Shown here: in pieces, positions 35,839-44,395 of the stretch
Numbering within the stretch: position 1 is the stretch's first letter
How the letters are laid out: each line of letters begins with the position of its first letter
Assembly: GCA_945902805.1 (NCBI GenBank)
Contig: CAMDMZ010000033.1
Coordinates: 1 to 52,690 of the forward strand
Source: Propionivibrio dicarboxylicus
GTDB taxonomy: Bacteria; Pseudomonadota; Gammaproteobacteria; Burkholderiales; Rhodocyclaceae
DNA: 52,690 bases
Direction: 5' to 3'
Notes under the pieces: generated by a model
The model's input: the letters and a program-made list of their open reading frames with translations, nothing else
Databases searched by the model: none
What the model was told of the DNA's origin: nothing
Program-made: the position numbers and the translations under genes

Positions 35839-35856
35839 GGTAGGGCAGATTCGAGA

Positions 35857-37896
35857 ATGACAACGCTTTTCAGCACACGGGTTTTCCTCGCGTCATTCGG
35901 GAGCTTGGCTCTCGTCGTCGCGATCTTTCTCCAATCAGGATGCAACGGTGGCAGCGATGCCGATCGAATAACGACTGCCGTGGCTAGTCCCGGCAGCGCC
36001 GCTCTGGTCGGTGATCGCATCAGCCCGCTGGCGTTTTCCAATCCCTATGCACACATCCCGGCGCAATGTCATATCGAGACTTCAGCCGGTACTCAAAATG
36101 CCTGTCAGTATTGCCACAACAATGGGCTCTACCTTGAGGGCATGGGTAACAATCCGCAGGCAGGTCTGGCCGGCAACATTGGAAATCTGCAAACCGACTA
36201 TAGCTTTGCGCCCTACGATGCGACGGCCCCGCTGGCCACCGTCAATCGCTGGGAGAACACGCTGTTCCCCGAAAAGCTGCTAAGCCGTGTCAAAGCCTTG
36301 GGACATGATCCGGCGACATGGAATATTCAGGCGCTGATACGCGAAGATAACTGGACACCAGCGTACGCCCAGCGTGGCGGCAAGCCGACCGACTGGAACA
36401 CGGGTGTGCCGAATCCGTGGCAGATATTTCCCGGTCTCGATCCGGCCGATCTGCCGGCACACAGCGATGGCTTCGTCCGCAGCACCAAGGCCGCCAACGG
36501 ATATTTCAAGGACGGCGATACGGCCTGGATTACCGGCTGGCGCGCGATCAACTTCATGCCCTATGGCATCTTTACGCCGATGACCGGTTCGGTGTCCGGC
36601 ATCTACGTTCGTTTGCCCAAAGCGTTTATGCAAGGTGATGACGGCAGCTACGATCTGGCGATCTATCGCGCCAATCTGGATCTACTGGAAAAGCTGGCGC
36701 AGGATCGATTGAGTCCCGCAGATGGCCAGTATTTTGTCGGTGCGGCGAAGGCGGTGACGTTGGAGAAGGGTGTCTATCCAGTTGGCACGGAATTCGCGCA
36801 CCCATTACATTATGTCGACGTTGCTACCGATGGCACCGATGCGGCGATTAGTCCATTCCCGGGCACTCGCGCCCGTCGCGTCAAAGAAATTCGCTACATG
36901 TACAAGTGGCAGGATTTTCGCCACACGCAGTTCCGCCCAGGCGACAAGGAAGAGGGTAAATCCATCTACGGCAACGACCAACAGGGTTGGATCGACAATG
37001 GCGCTGGCTGGTATCTGGCGGGCTGGATCGAGGACGCGGCGGGCAAACTGCGGCCGCAGAAGCGTGAGGAAATGATGCAATGCCTCGGCTGCCACAGCGC
37101 CGTGCGTCGCACCGAGAATCCAAGTTTCACCTCTGGCACCGGAAACACGGTCGATAGCACCTGGGCACTGCCACGCAAATTAGCCGGCAATGCGGGCTGG
37201 CAAGAAATGAACTATCTCGGTTACCGCGCCGATCGCACGGCGACGCCAGAGTCGACACCCGGCCATGCGACGCTGGGTGATCCATTCAACCGCCGGATGG
37301 CCAAGGGGGAATTCCGTCATTTTCTTGAGACGGTCGTCGGTGCCAGCCTGTTTGGCGATATGCCGGCCGCAATGGATCGACATTTCGCTACCGCCATCAC
37401 CCGATTCAGGGGCTATAGCGCCGATTGGCCGGGGCTGAACACGACCAACGCCACCGCTTTTCAGGCCAGCCAGAAATCGCGACAGAAGCTCATGCGTGAA
37501 TTTACCGCTCGACGCGCACACCTTCGTGCCGATGGCAGTATTGAGGCGGCTCTCGTGTTTCCGCCGGCGAATGATGCACAGGCCGGTGCCCGTCGTTATC
37601 GTCAAGTTGTGGTCAGTCAGAGCTATCACCAGGGCAAGGATGTTTTTCCCGAGACACCAGTGACCGTTCGCTATTTCCGTCGAACCACCGATAAGCCCTT
37701 TGGCAAGCTCGATGGCAGCGCTTATGCGCTTGGCGAGGTGATTACCGAGAGGCCGGTCCATACCGACAGCCCGGCCTCAATCGATTACCGCCTGGGTAGT
37801 GCGCTTACCCTGATCGATCCGGATGTCCCGGTTCTGGATGGCGCGACCTACAACCCCGACTATTCGCCGTTGCTTGACTCCACGCGCTTCGAATAG
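35857..37896 (+). CDS. Diheme c-type cytochrome lipoprotein
   Basis: This is a 679-residue exported protein. The signal and lipobox (FLQSGC, Cys 29) are followed by two haem-binding motifs, CQYCH (83-87) and CLGCH (409-413), far apart, so there are probably two cytochrome-like domains joined by a large non-haem region. No transmembrane anchor beyond the lipid is evident. No enzyme family was recognised with confidence. It sits between the PhoX-like gene and phoB, and probably transfers electrons in the periplasm for a phosphorus- or metal-linked reaction, which is inference. Confidence 0.75.
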   Translation: MTTLFSTRVFLASFGSLALVVAIFLQSGCNGGSDADRITTAVASPGSAALVGDRISPLAFSNPYAHIPAQCHIETSAGTQNACQYCHNNGLYLEGMGNNPQAGLAGNIGNLQTDYSFAPYDATAPLATVNRWENTLFPEKLLSRVKALGHDPATWNIQALIREDNWTPAYAQRGGKPTDWNTGVPNPWQIFPGLDPADLPAHSDGFVRSTKAANGYFKDGDTAWITGWRAINFMPYGIFTPMTGSVSGIYVRLPKAFMQGDDGSYDLAIYRANLDLLEKLAQDRLSPADGQYFVGAAKAVTLEKGVYPVGTEFAHPLHYVDVATDGTDAAISPFPGTRARRVKEIRYMYKWQDFRHTQFRPGDKEEGKSIYGNDQQGWIDNGAGWYLAGWIEDAAGKLRPQKREEMMQCLGCHSAVRRTENPSFTSGTGNTVDSTWALPRKLAGNAGWQEMNYLGYRADRTATPESTPGHATLGDPFNRRMAKGEFRHFLETVVGASLFGDMPAAMDRHFATAITRFRGYSADWPGLNTTNATAFQASQKSRQKLMREFTARRAHLRADGSIEAALVFPPANDAQAGARRYRQVVVSQSYHQGKDVFPETPVTVRYFRRTTDKPFGKLDGSAYALGEVITERPVHTDSPASIDYRLGSALTLIDPDVPVLDGATYNPDYSPLLDSTRFE

Positions 37897-37938
37897 ATAT
37901 TTCGGGCTACAGCTTGCTTCGCTGGCGGTCGCGGTGGT

Positions 37939-37983
37939 GTGTAACAAATAATTCATTATCCTGAAATGTCGGGCCAATAGACT
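37939..37983 (+). promoter_or_regulatory. Pho-type promoter of phoB
   Basis: Three 7-mers stand at 11-bp pitch: GTGTAAC (37939-37945), AATTCAT (37950-37956) and CTGAAAT (37961-37967). TAGACT follows after exactly 10 bp (37978-37983). The same hexamer and gap are found at pstS. It implies self-activation of phoB-phoR. Confidence 0.6.
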
Positions 37984-38027
37984 GAGCATCTTCCCAGTTT
38001 GAAGAAATACTTCGCGTTAATTTCGCC

Positions 38028-38720
38028 ATGCCCGCACTGATCCTGGTGGTTGAAGCCGAACCAACCATCCAGTCGCTGATCGAGGTCACTCTTCGTCGAT
38101 CCGGCTACGATGTGTTGGTTGGCGCAAATGTCGATATCGCGTGGCGGCTCATCGACGAAGTCGTGCCATCGCTGCTACTCATTGACTGGATGCTGAATGG
38201 TTCGCGCGTCATCGAATTGCTGAGAAAACTGCGCGCTGATACACGCACCGCGCATCTCCCGGTGGTTATGATGACGACCGATGTCGCTGACCGAAACGCG
38301 ATCGAGGCACACGGACTTGCTGTCGACGCTTACATCATCAAGCCTTTCAGCCTGAATCAGTTGGTCACGGGCGTGGGCGCTGTCTTGCGGCGCCATCCGC
38401 CGCCGGCCAATGAAGATCCCGTGGCATTGGGCGGACTGGAGATCAACCCGGCGACTCGTCGCGTGAGTGCCAATGGCGCGACGGTGAACCTCGGTCCAAC
38501 CGAATTCCGTTTGTTGCACTACCTGATGACGCATCCCGAGCGCGTGCATAGCCGCTCGGTCTTGCTGGATGAGGTCTGGGGTGACAACGTCTTCGTTGAG
38601 GAACGCACGGTGGATGTGCATATCCGGCGTATCCGTGAAAAACTCGAACCCAGCGGTTGCGATCGACAGCTACAGACGGTCCGGGGTGCCGGATATCGCT
38701 GTTCTGCGACAAATGAGTAG
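38028..38720 (+). CDS. phoB: PhoB-type response regulator with altered acidic pocket
   Basis: This 230-residue regulator has an N-terminal receiver and a C-terminal OmpR/PhoB winged helix (LGPTEFRLLHYLMTHPERVH, RTVDVHIRRIREKLE). The phospho-acceptor Asp53, Thr83 and Lys105 are in place. The pocket that normally reads Glu-Asp-Glu at 9-11 reads Glu-Ala-Glu, and the Asp101 expected in the dimer face is Ala. Magnesium binding and phosphorylation may therefore be changed. It is followed by phoR and preceded by a Pho-type promoter, so the PhoB role is strongly suggested by context. Confidence 0.85.
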   Translation: MPALILVVEAEPTIQSLIEVTLRRSGYDVLVGANVDIAWRLIDEVVPSLLLIDWMLNGSRVIELLRKLRADTRTAHLPVVMMTTDVADRNAIEAHGLAVDAYIIKPFSLNQLVTGVGAVLRRHPPPANEDPVALGGLEINPATRRVSANGATVNLGPTEFRLLHYLMTHPERVHSRSVLLDEVWGDNVFVEERTVDVHIRRIREKLEPSGCDRQLQTVRGAGYRCSATNE

Positions 38721-38747
38721 CTTGACGACAACGCGGTTCGCTGCGTC

Positions 38748-40022
38748 GTGCTGAACGTCATTCTTGTCCTTGTTCTATGCGGTGCCGGGGCTTTTTTCGG
38801 CGGGCGTGAGGGTGCCCTGGCCGGCGCACTGCTGGCTGCCATGGCGAATCTGGTCTGGCAACGCCGTGCCTTGAGGCATCTGGTTCGCTGGGCCAGAAAT
38901 CCGGAACTGGGGCAGATTCCGTATGGCCGAGGTTTGTGGGGCGATGTTTTTGCGGCACTGGAGTTGCGGTCCCGGCGCCATGCCGAGGAAGTGCTGGCAC
39001 TTACCCAAAGCACCGAGCGCTTTCGTTTGGCGGCGCAAGCCTTGCCGGCGGGTGTGGTGATTCTGGACAATCACCGTCGTATCGAGTGGATCAATGTCGA
39101 AGCCGAAGCCAGTCTCGGTCTTGATGCCGCGCACGATGTCGGCAAGCCGATCAATCATCTGCTCAGAGAGCCGGCTTTCGTGGAATTTCTCGAGACGTCG
39201 GGCCAAGGCGGTCCGCTTGAATTTCGCACCCAGCGTAATCCCGGGCATGTGCTGCAGATGCAACTGGCGCCGTTTGCACAAGGACGCCTGATTCTGCTGA
39301 TACGGGATATCACTCGGTTGGAAAAGCTCGCCACCATGCGCCGCGACTTTGTGGCCAATGTGTCGCATGAGCTCAAGACACCATTGACCGTCACCTTGGG
39401 CTTTCTCGAAACAGCACAGGATGCACTGGGGGATGCACCGCCGGAGGAGATTGCCAGCTACTTGCGTACGGCAATCGAACAAGGCGGACGCATGCGCTGC
39501 CTGATTGATGATCTCCTTACTCTGTCCGGGCTTGAGACCGATGCCCCGCCGCCGCTCGAGGAGAGTGTTTCCTTGGGCGACCTGATTTCCGAGATCAAGG
39601 CAGAGACACTTGCGCTATCGGCGGGGAAACATACCGTCGTCGTTGCAGCGGCCAATGCGCCGAAATTGCGCGGCAGCAGCCGGGAACTGCATTCTGCGTT
39701 TCTAAACCTGGCAACCAATGCGGTGCGCTACACGCCGGAAGGTGGACATATCCGCATCGAATGGAAAAACACCAGTGCGGGGGGCGAATTCTGTGTCAGC
39801 GATACCGGGCTCGGTATCGCGGAGGAACATATCAGCCGCCTGACCGAGCGCTTTTATCGTGTTGATCGTGGTCGCTCGCGCAGTTCCGGTGGTACCGGTC
39901 TTGGTCTGGCGATCGTCAAACATATTCTTGAGCGTCACGGTGGCAGCTTGCATATTGAAAGCCAGGTGGGGGTCGGGTCGGTCTTTTGCGCTCGATTTTC
40001 GGCGGCGCGGATTATTCATTGA
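38748..40022 (+). CDS. phoR: Phosphate-regulon sensor kinase PhoR
   Basis: This is a 424-residue kinase. Two closely spaced N-terminal hydrophobic segments and a short DUF3329-like region precede a PAS domain (about 90-190; AGVVILDNHRRIEWIN), a HisKA box (FVANVSHELKTPLTV) and the ATPase (NLATNAVRYTPEGG, GGTGLGLAIVKHIL). As in other PhoR proteins there is no large periplasmic sensor, and signalling would go through PhoU and Pst. The start is GTG 38748. The gene ends overlapping the convergent GNAT gene by seven bases. Confidence 0.9.
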   Translation: MLNVILVLVLCGAGAFFGGREGALAGALLAAMANLVWQRRALRHLVRWARNPELGQIPYGRGLWGDVFAALELRSRRHAEEVLALTQSTERFRLAAQALPAGVVILDNHRRIEWINVEAEASLGLDAAHDVGKPINHLLREPAFVEFLETSGQGGPLEFRTQRNPGHVLQMQLAPFAQGRLILLIRDITRLEKLATMRRDFVANVSHELKTPLTVTLGFLETAQDALGDAPPEEIASYLRTAIEQGGRMRCLIDDLLTLSGLETDAPPPLEESVSLGDLISEIKAETLALSAGKHTVVVAAANAPKLRGSSRELHSAFLNLATNAVRYTPEGGHIRIEWKNTSAGGEFCVSDTGLGIAEEHISRLTERFYRVDRGRSRSSGGTGLGLAIVKHILERHGGSLHIESQVGVGSVFCARFSAARIIH

Positions 40023-40579
40023 CGGGTTTCTTCGGCATCGCCTTCGTCGAGAGCGAGGATCAGAAGTTTGATGGGTGCTTGACTCGTCTCCGGTGATTCG
40101 ACAAAGCCATGCCGTAGGGCAAGGCGGATCATGCGCTGGTTGATCGCCAGGATATGCGCATACACCCGTTTCAGGCCGCACCGACGCGCATCGTCAAGGA
40201 CGCTTGTCAACAGCCAGCCTGCCAGTGGCGAACCGTGCCACTCATCGGCGACCAGAATGGTCAGGTCGCAGTTTTCCCGATCGTCCTGAATGTAGTAACT
40301 GGCCGCAGCAAGCGACATCTCGGAACCGGCTTTGTCCGTGACTACGGTAAAGCGACGCCACGCCGACGGTGACGGATCGCACAGACGCGCAGCGTGTTCG
40401 TCGGCGCACGCCGCGCTCCCGCTGCCAAAGCGGAGGTAACGGGTGCCGTAGGAAAGCCCGTTCAGGAACTCAAGCATGCGCTGGGCATCCGTGGTTCTTA
40501 CCGGTCGCAGATCGAGCACTTTGCCGTTGATGGTGCGGCTGTACGTGTCTGAATCCATTGTCGACAGTTCGGTATTCAT
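40016..40579 (-). CDS. GNAT-family acetyltransferase
   Basis: This is a 187-residue GNAT protein. LRPVRTTDAQRMLEFLNGL begins the fold, LTILVADEWHGSPLAGWLL is the acetyl-CoA loop in a degenerate form, and INQRMIRLALRHGF is the last conserved helix. It resembles the acetyltransferase domains of protein-lysine acetyltransferases. ATG 40579 overlaps the stop of the phosphatase upstream (ATGA), so the two are cotranslated. The target is unknown. Confidence 0.8.
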   Translation of the reverse strand: MNTELSTMDSDTYSRTINGKVLDLRPVRTTDAQRMLEFLNGLSYGTRYLRFGSGSAACADEHAARLCDPSPSAWRRFTVVTDKAGSEMSLAAASYYIQDDRENCDLTILVADEWHGSPLAGWLLTSVLDDARRCGLKRVYAHILAINQRMIRLALRHGFVESPETSQAPIKLLILALDEGDAEETRQ

Positions 40580-41838
40580 GGGGCGACCTCGTGGTAAGCG
40601 CAATCGATGACCAACAGGGAAAGGTCGTCGTGTGGCGAACTGTTGTCGAGATGTTGGGTGACGGCGTCGCGCAAGACCTCGATCTGCGTCTGCGCGCCAT
40701 TGCGCCGTAAAGCACGGACGATTCGTTCGATGCCGAATTCTTCTCCGGACGGGCTGGTGGCCTCGTCGAGACCATCTGAGAACAAGACAAACTGATCGCC
40801 AGGGTCGACGACGATCTCGCCGATCTCGGTGGTGTGCTGATCAAAATCCAGGATGCCCAGCGGCGGGTGGAAAGACGGATAACGTTGTTTCACTTCGCCT
40901 TTCGGGTCAAGGTGAAGCAGGTCCGGCATGCCACCTTGCCAATATCGGCAGGAACGTTTTTCCGGATCGATCGCCACCAGACTGGCGGCGACAAAACGGT
41001 CGGCCGGTAGGGTTTGCCGCAGTTCGCGATTCATTTCACTGACCAGGCGATCAAGACCCGGTTCCTGCGCGACGAGATGATAAAAGAGCGTCAGTACCGG
41101 GACGATCGATATCGCCGGAGTCAGTCCGTGTCCGGTCGCATCGGCGAGCATCGCATAGTGAACTCCTGCGCCCGATTGTGCGGCGGCGATCACATCGCCA
41201 CTGAAGCGTTCGGCCGGCAAGAACCAGTAGCTGAGCCGATCATCCTGAAGGCTGGGACGCAGCATCAGTCGATCGATGATCTCTTTGGCGACGGTGTTTT
41301 CAACGCGCTGTTTTTCTTCGGTTTGGCGTGCGAGGAAAAGTTCGCGGGTGCGTTCTTCGATAATTTCGGACAGGGTGTCGCGATGACGCCGCAATTCGTC
41401 GGACGCCATTTTTTCAAGTATGGTCATTGCGGCCAGGACGTCGCTGGTCAGGCCGGTTCCGAGCAGTTCATCGGCTCGGGTGATGATGAATCCCTCGGAT
41501 AGGCGATACGGTTTGTCCGGGTCGAGCAGTTGCCTGGCCAGATCCGGAACCGGCGTTTCGGTATCGACGATCAGTGGTGAATTGTCCATCAGCTTGGAGC
41601 AGCGCTTCTTGCTGAACAGATCCCAGCGAAAGCGTCCCGCCAGATTGCGGATGAAGCTATCGCGATTGATCAGGCCGACGATCCTGCCGTTCTCGGTGAC
41701 CGGAATGTTCATGATCATGGCGTCGTCTTCGAACACTTCGTAGACGTCGCGATTACGCGTATCGACATCCACTGCCAACGTCTGGCGGCAAAGGTCACCG
41801 GCGGTGCGGATCGGGAACGAGGCGGTCGTGTAGGTCAT
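40576..41838 (-). CDS. CBS-domain SpoIIE/RsbU-type serine phosphatase
   Basis: This is a 420-residue cytoplasmic protein. A CBS pair covers about 15-135 (DDAMIMNIPVTENGRIVGLI). A coiled coil of about 140-185 leads to a PP2C-like SpoIIE domain with the metal-binding residues in RFSGDVIAA, ADATGHGLTPA, LFSDGLDEA and SPHDDLSLLVI. Such phosphatases act on anti-sigma-factor antagonists, but none is encoded nearby. A dispersed repeat ends seven bases before the ATG at 41838, so it makes up the 5' leader. It is cotranslated with the GNAT gene. Confidence 0.88.
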   Translation of the reverse strand: MTYTTASFPIRTAGDLCRQTLAVDVDTRNRDVYEVFEDDAMIMNIPVTENGRIVGLINRDSFIRNLAGRFRWDLFSKKRCSKLMDNSPLIVDTETPVPDLARQLLDPDKPYRLSEGFIITRADELLGTGLTSDVLAAMTILEKMASDELRRHRDTLSEIIEERTRELFLARQTEEKQRVENTVAKEIIDRLMLRPSLQDDRLSYWFLPAERFSGDVIAAAQSGAGVHYAMLADATGHGLTPAISIVPVLTLFYHLVAQEPGLDRLVSEMNRELRQTLPADRFVAASLVAIDPEKRSCRYWQGGMPDLLHLDPKGEVKQRYPSFHPPLGILDFDQHTTEIGEIVVDPGDQFVLFSDGLDEATSPSGEEFGIERIVRALRRNGAQTQIEVLRDAVTQHLDNSSPHDDLSLLVIDCAYHEVAP

Positions 41839-41844
41839 GAGGGA

Positions 41845-41870
41845 CGCCGTCTCGCCAGAACCGACTTTTC
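41845..41870 (-). repeat. Dispersed repeat, copy 11 (5' leader of the SpoIIE phosphatase)
   Basis: Minus-strand AAAAGTCGGTTCTGGCG then AGACGGCG lies in the 51-bp gap between the CYTH-CHAD gene and the phosphatase gene. It forms most of the phosphatase leader and probably its ribosome-site region. Confidence 0.8.
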
Positions 41871-41889
41871 AGAGTGGATTAGACCTTGG

Positions 41890-43413
41890 TCAGGTCTTGG
41901 TCAACCGGGGCAGCTCAATGCCGCGAATCAGCGTCAGATTGGCCGGGATATCGGCCAGCAACGCAGCGTGGCGCGGACCGTGCCAGCCGCCGATCAGCGC
42001 GACCGCCTCGCGCAGATGTGAGTCGCTGGCGGCGCAAGCCATCAGTAGAGTGCCGGCGCTGGCGAGATCGTTCAACTGCCCTAGTTCTTCTTGCAGATCG
42101 GCCAGGCGCTTGATCACCCGGGTGCCCGCTTTGCCTGGAATCATGGGGTCGAAAAACTCGATGGCGTAGCGCAGGCGCTTGATGCCGATACGGAGTTGAT
42201 GCAGCGTTGGCGGATTGTCGATGCTGGCCAGGTCGGCGAGTTCGAGGACGCGCTTGAGCAGGCGGCGCAGGCGGCGATCAGCGAATTCGAGTAGCGAGGT
42301 GGCTTCTTCGTCCTCGACCGGGGCGGCAATGAAGGGCGCGCTTTGCAGGCGGCCGATGGCATTGAGCAGCAACAGGCTGTAATCGGTTTTTTGTAGCACG
42401 TTACGGGTGCGCTCGCGGGCGGCGTAGAGGCGGTTGGTAATGGCGCTGGCCAAGTCGGTCAGACGTGGCTCTTCAGGTAGCGCTACCACCACCGGGGAGA
42501 CGATTTCCGCCATCAGGACATCCAGGTCACGCGCCTGGCCGAGTGTGCTCATCAATTCGCGCAACGGTGGCACCAGATGTTCGGCAAAGTCGGCCGGCAA
42601 CACCGGTTTGAACATGCGCATGGCGGCACGCAGGCGACGGGTTGCGACGCGCATTTGATGCACATATTCCGGGTCGTCAGTGGTGACGGCACCTTCGTGG
42701 TTGAGCTGCAGATGCGTAAGGCAATCGAGCGCGATCAAGCGGAAGGCGGCAATCGGCGTATCGCGCGGATCGATCGCCACGCCACCGGCTTTTACCGGCT
42801 GGGCGGGCGTATTCAGGTAGAGCTTGTAGCCGCGTTCGGCTTTTGAGACCAGCAAAATGGGCAACGCCTGCCGTTGCGAAAGTTGCATGGCGAGCGCGTA
42901 GAGCGCCTCGACACTACCGTTGACGAGTTGCAGTTCGAGTTCTGAAATTGTCGTGCGACGACCGGACGAGGCGATCCAGCCGCGATCCAGCTTGACCAGG
43001 ATGCGCGAACCCGGATTGGCATCGACTTGCCAGATGGTGCGGCGGAAATTGGTTTCGAAGGTGGGGGTGAGGCGGTTGATGATTTTTTCTTTCAGCAACC
43101 ATTCGCGCAGATCGGGGTCGTCTACGCCGTCAAAGTCGAAATGATTCAGATACGGCGTGTGCCATTCCGGGCGCCGCGTCAGGCCACCGTGGGAAGATTC
43201 CTGGCGCTTGACCGTCTGCTCCCAGGCCGGGCCGTTCTTGCGCAGGCGCAGGATGACGGACTTGCGCCGCAACTCGAGACGGCGCGTGTCGTAATAGATG
43301 GTGACGAGTTGATGCTGCTCGCGGTGGCTGGCCTTGAGCAGGGCCGGGTGGCGCAGGAGTACGCTATGCCGGCCTTCGGCAACGGCAAGTTTCAGGGCAA
43401 TCTGTTGAGACAT
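41890..43413 (-). CDS. CYTH-CHAD domain protein
   Basis: This is a 507-residue protein. The N-terminal 200 residues form a CYTH (triphosphate tunnel) domain, and the C-terminal 280 form a CHAD domain with conserved His/Arg helices (VHQMRVATRRLRAAMRMFKP, LHQLRIGIKRLRYAIEFFDP). CHAD binds polyphosphate granules. The CYTH hallmark, usually ExExK, reads QIALK, so both metal-binding Glu are gone and triphosphatase activity is doubtful. The other basic tunnel residues (RLRKNG, TVKRQE) remain. It fits a polyphosphate-storing organism. Confidence 0.9.
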   Translation of the reverse strand: MSQQIALKLAVAEGRHSVLLRHPALLKASHREQHQLVTIYYDTRRLELRRKSVILRLRKNGPAWEQTVKRQESSHGGLTRRPEWHTPYLNHFDFDGVDDPDLREWLLKEKIINRLTPTFETNFRRTIWQVDANPGSRILVKLDRGWIASSGRRTTISELELQLVNGSVEALYALAMQLSQRQALPILLVSKAERGYKLYLNTPAQPVKAGGVAIDPRDTPIAAFRLIALDCLTHLQLNHEGAVTTDDPEYVHQMRVATRRLRAAMRMFKPVLPADFAEHLVPPLRELMSTLGQARDLDVLMAEIVSPVVVALPEEPRLTDLASAITNRLYAARERTRNVLQKTDYSLLLLNAIGRLQSAPFIAAPVEDEEATSLLEFADRRLRRLLKRVLELADLASIDNPPTLHQLRIGIKRLRYAIEFFDPMIPGKAGTRVIKRLADLQEELGQLNDLASAGTLLMACAASDSHLREAVALIGGWHGPRHAALLADIPANLTLIRGIELPRLTKT

Positions 43414-43513
43414 CGGGGGGACTTTTCATCGAGGCAGGAATCGAGTATAGCCCGTGACCCCTTGCAGAATTATTACAAGCAAAGCGCATACCGTGGCCTG
43501 GAACGGTGTCGAA

Positions 43514-44389
43514 TCAGATGGTTCGCGACATTGTCAGGCTGGGCGTGGGGTTGGAAAAAGTCGGTGCTGGCGCGACGGCGCCAAGTGCCGGGGCCGTGCT
43601 GGTGGCAGATTCCCAGGCCTGGATCAGTTCCAGTCGTCCGTCGTGGTGCTCGACAATGGCCGTACAGCTATCGACCCAGTCGCCGCAATTGACGTAGGTG
43701 ATGCCCTCGACCGGACGTATCGTCGCGCTGTGGATGTGGCCGCAGATCACGCCGTCGAGGCCGCGTTCGCGGACGGCGCGGATCACTGAATCCTCGAAAT
43801 CGAAGACAAAGCTGACCGCCTTCTTCACTTTGCTCTTGGCGTAACCGGCTAGCGACCAGTAGCCCGGCCGGCGCAACAGCCGGCGTAGCCGCGAGAGCGT
43901 GGCGTTGATCCGCACCAGCAGGTTGTAGCCGATATCGCCGATCACCGCCAGCCAGCGGTGGTAACGCGTCACCTGATCGAATTCATCACCGTGCACCAAC
44001 AGGTAACGCTTGCCGTTGGCGGCGATGTGGACGTGCTCGTGCTTGACCAGGATGTCGCCGAACGAGACGCCATCGTATTCGCGGATCGCTTCGTCGTGAT
44101 TGCCGGGGATCAGCATGACTTGCTGGCCATGGCGGGCGCGCCGCAGAATCTTTTGCACCACGGTGTTTTGCGCCGGCGTCCAGTGGATACCGCGATTCAT
44201 GGCCCAGAAATCGACGATATCACCGATCAGGAACAGGTGTTCGCTGTCGTAATCGCGCAGAAAATCGACCAGTCGATCGGCCTGGCAGCCGCGAGTGCCG
44301 AGGTGGACATCCGAGATGAAAATCGACCGCACCCGAAATGGCGCGGTGGCGTTGTCGTCAGCGGCTGGTTGGGGTACGGGTCGGGTCAT
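43514..44389 (-). CDS. PlcP-like phospholipase / UDP-2,3-diacylglucosamine-hydrolase-family phosphoesterase
   Basis: This is a 291-residue calcineurin-type phosphoesterase with all metal motifs: SDVHLGTRGCQADRL, GDIVDFW, GNHDE, HGDEFD and GHIHSA. The family is usually annotated as LpxH. The sequence detail (GTRGCQA near the start, YWSLAGYAKSKVKKAV in the middle) and the neighbouring glycosyltransferase match PlcP, which cuts phospholipids to diacylglycerol under phosphate starvation. The last 20 residues contain a dispersed repeat read in antisense (GAVAPAPTF). It is the last gene of the ols-GT-dgkA-GT row, starting six bases after the glycosyltransferase stop. Confidence 0.8.
   Translation of the reverse strand: MTRPVPQPAADDNATAPFRVRSIFISDVHLGTRGCQADRLVDFLRDYDSEHLFLIGDIVDFWAMNRGIHWTPAQNTVVQKILRRARHGQQVMLIPGNHDEAIREYDGVSFGDILVKHEHVHIAANGKRYLLVHGDEFDQVTRYHRWLAVIGDIGYNLLVRINATLSRLRRLLRRPGYWSLAGYAKSKVKKAVSFVFDFEDSVIRAVRERGLDGVICGHIHSATIRPVEGITYVNCGDWVDSCTAIVEHHDGRLELIQAWESATSTAPALGAVAPAPTFSNPTPSLTMSRTI
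43555..43580 (+). repeat. Dispersed repeat, copy 12 (antisense in the plcP-like 3' end)
   Basis: AAAAAGTCGGTGCTGGCG then CGACGGCG is near-perfect. It is read from the other strand as GAVAPAPTF in the variable tail of the phosphoesterase. Confidence 0.8.
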
Positions 44390-44395
44390 GTTGGA

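Noticed and set aside
42578-42605. Possible extra repeat copy, CAAAGTCGGCCGGC, in the CHAD gene
   Set aside because: Only the first dozen bases match. The rest differs and follows ordinary codon use.
43514-44389. Annotating the phosphoesterase simply as LpxH
   Set aside because: All metal motifs fit either enzyme. The GTRGCQA start, the central YWSL segment and the GT4/dgkA/ols context favour PlcP. The issue is left open pending phylogeny.
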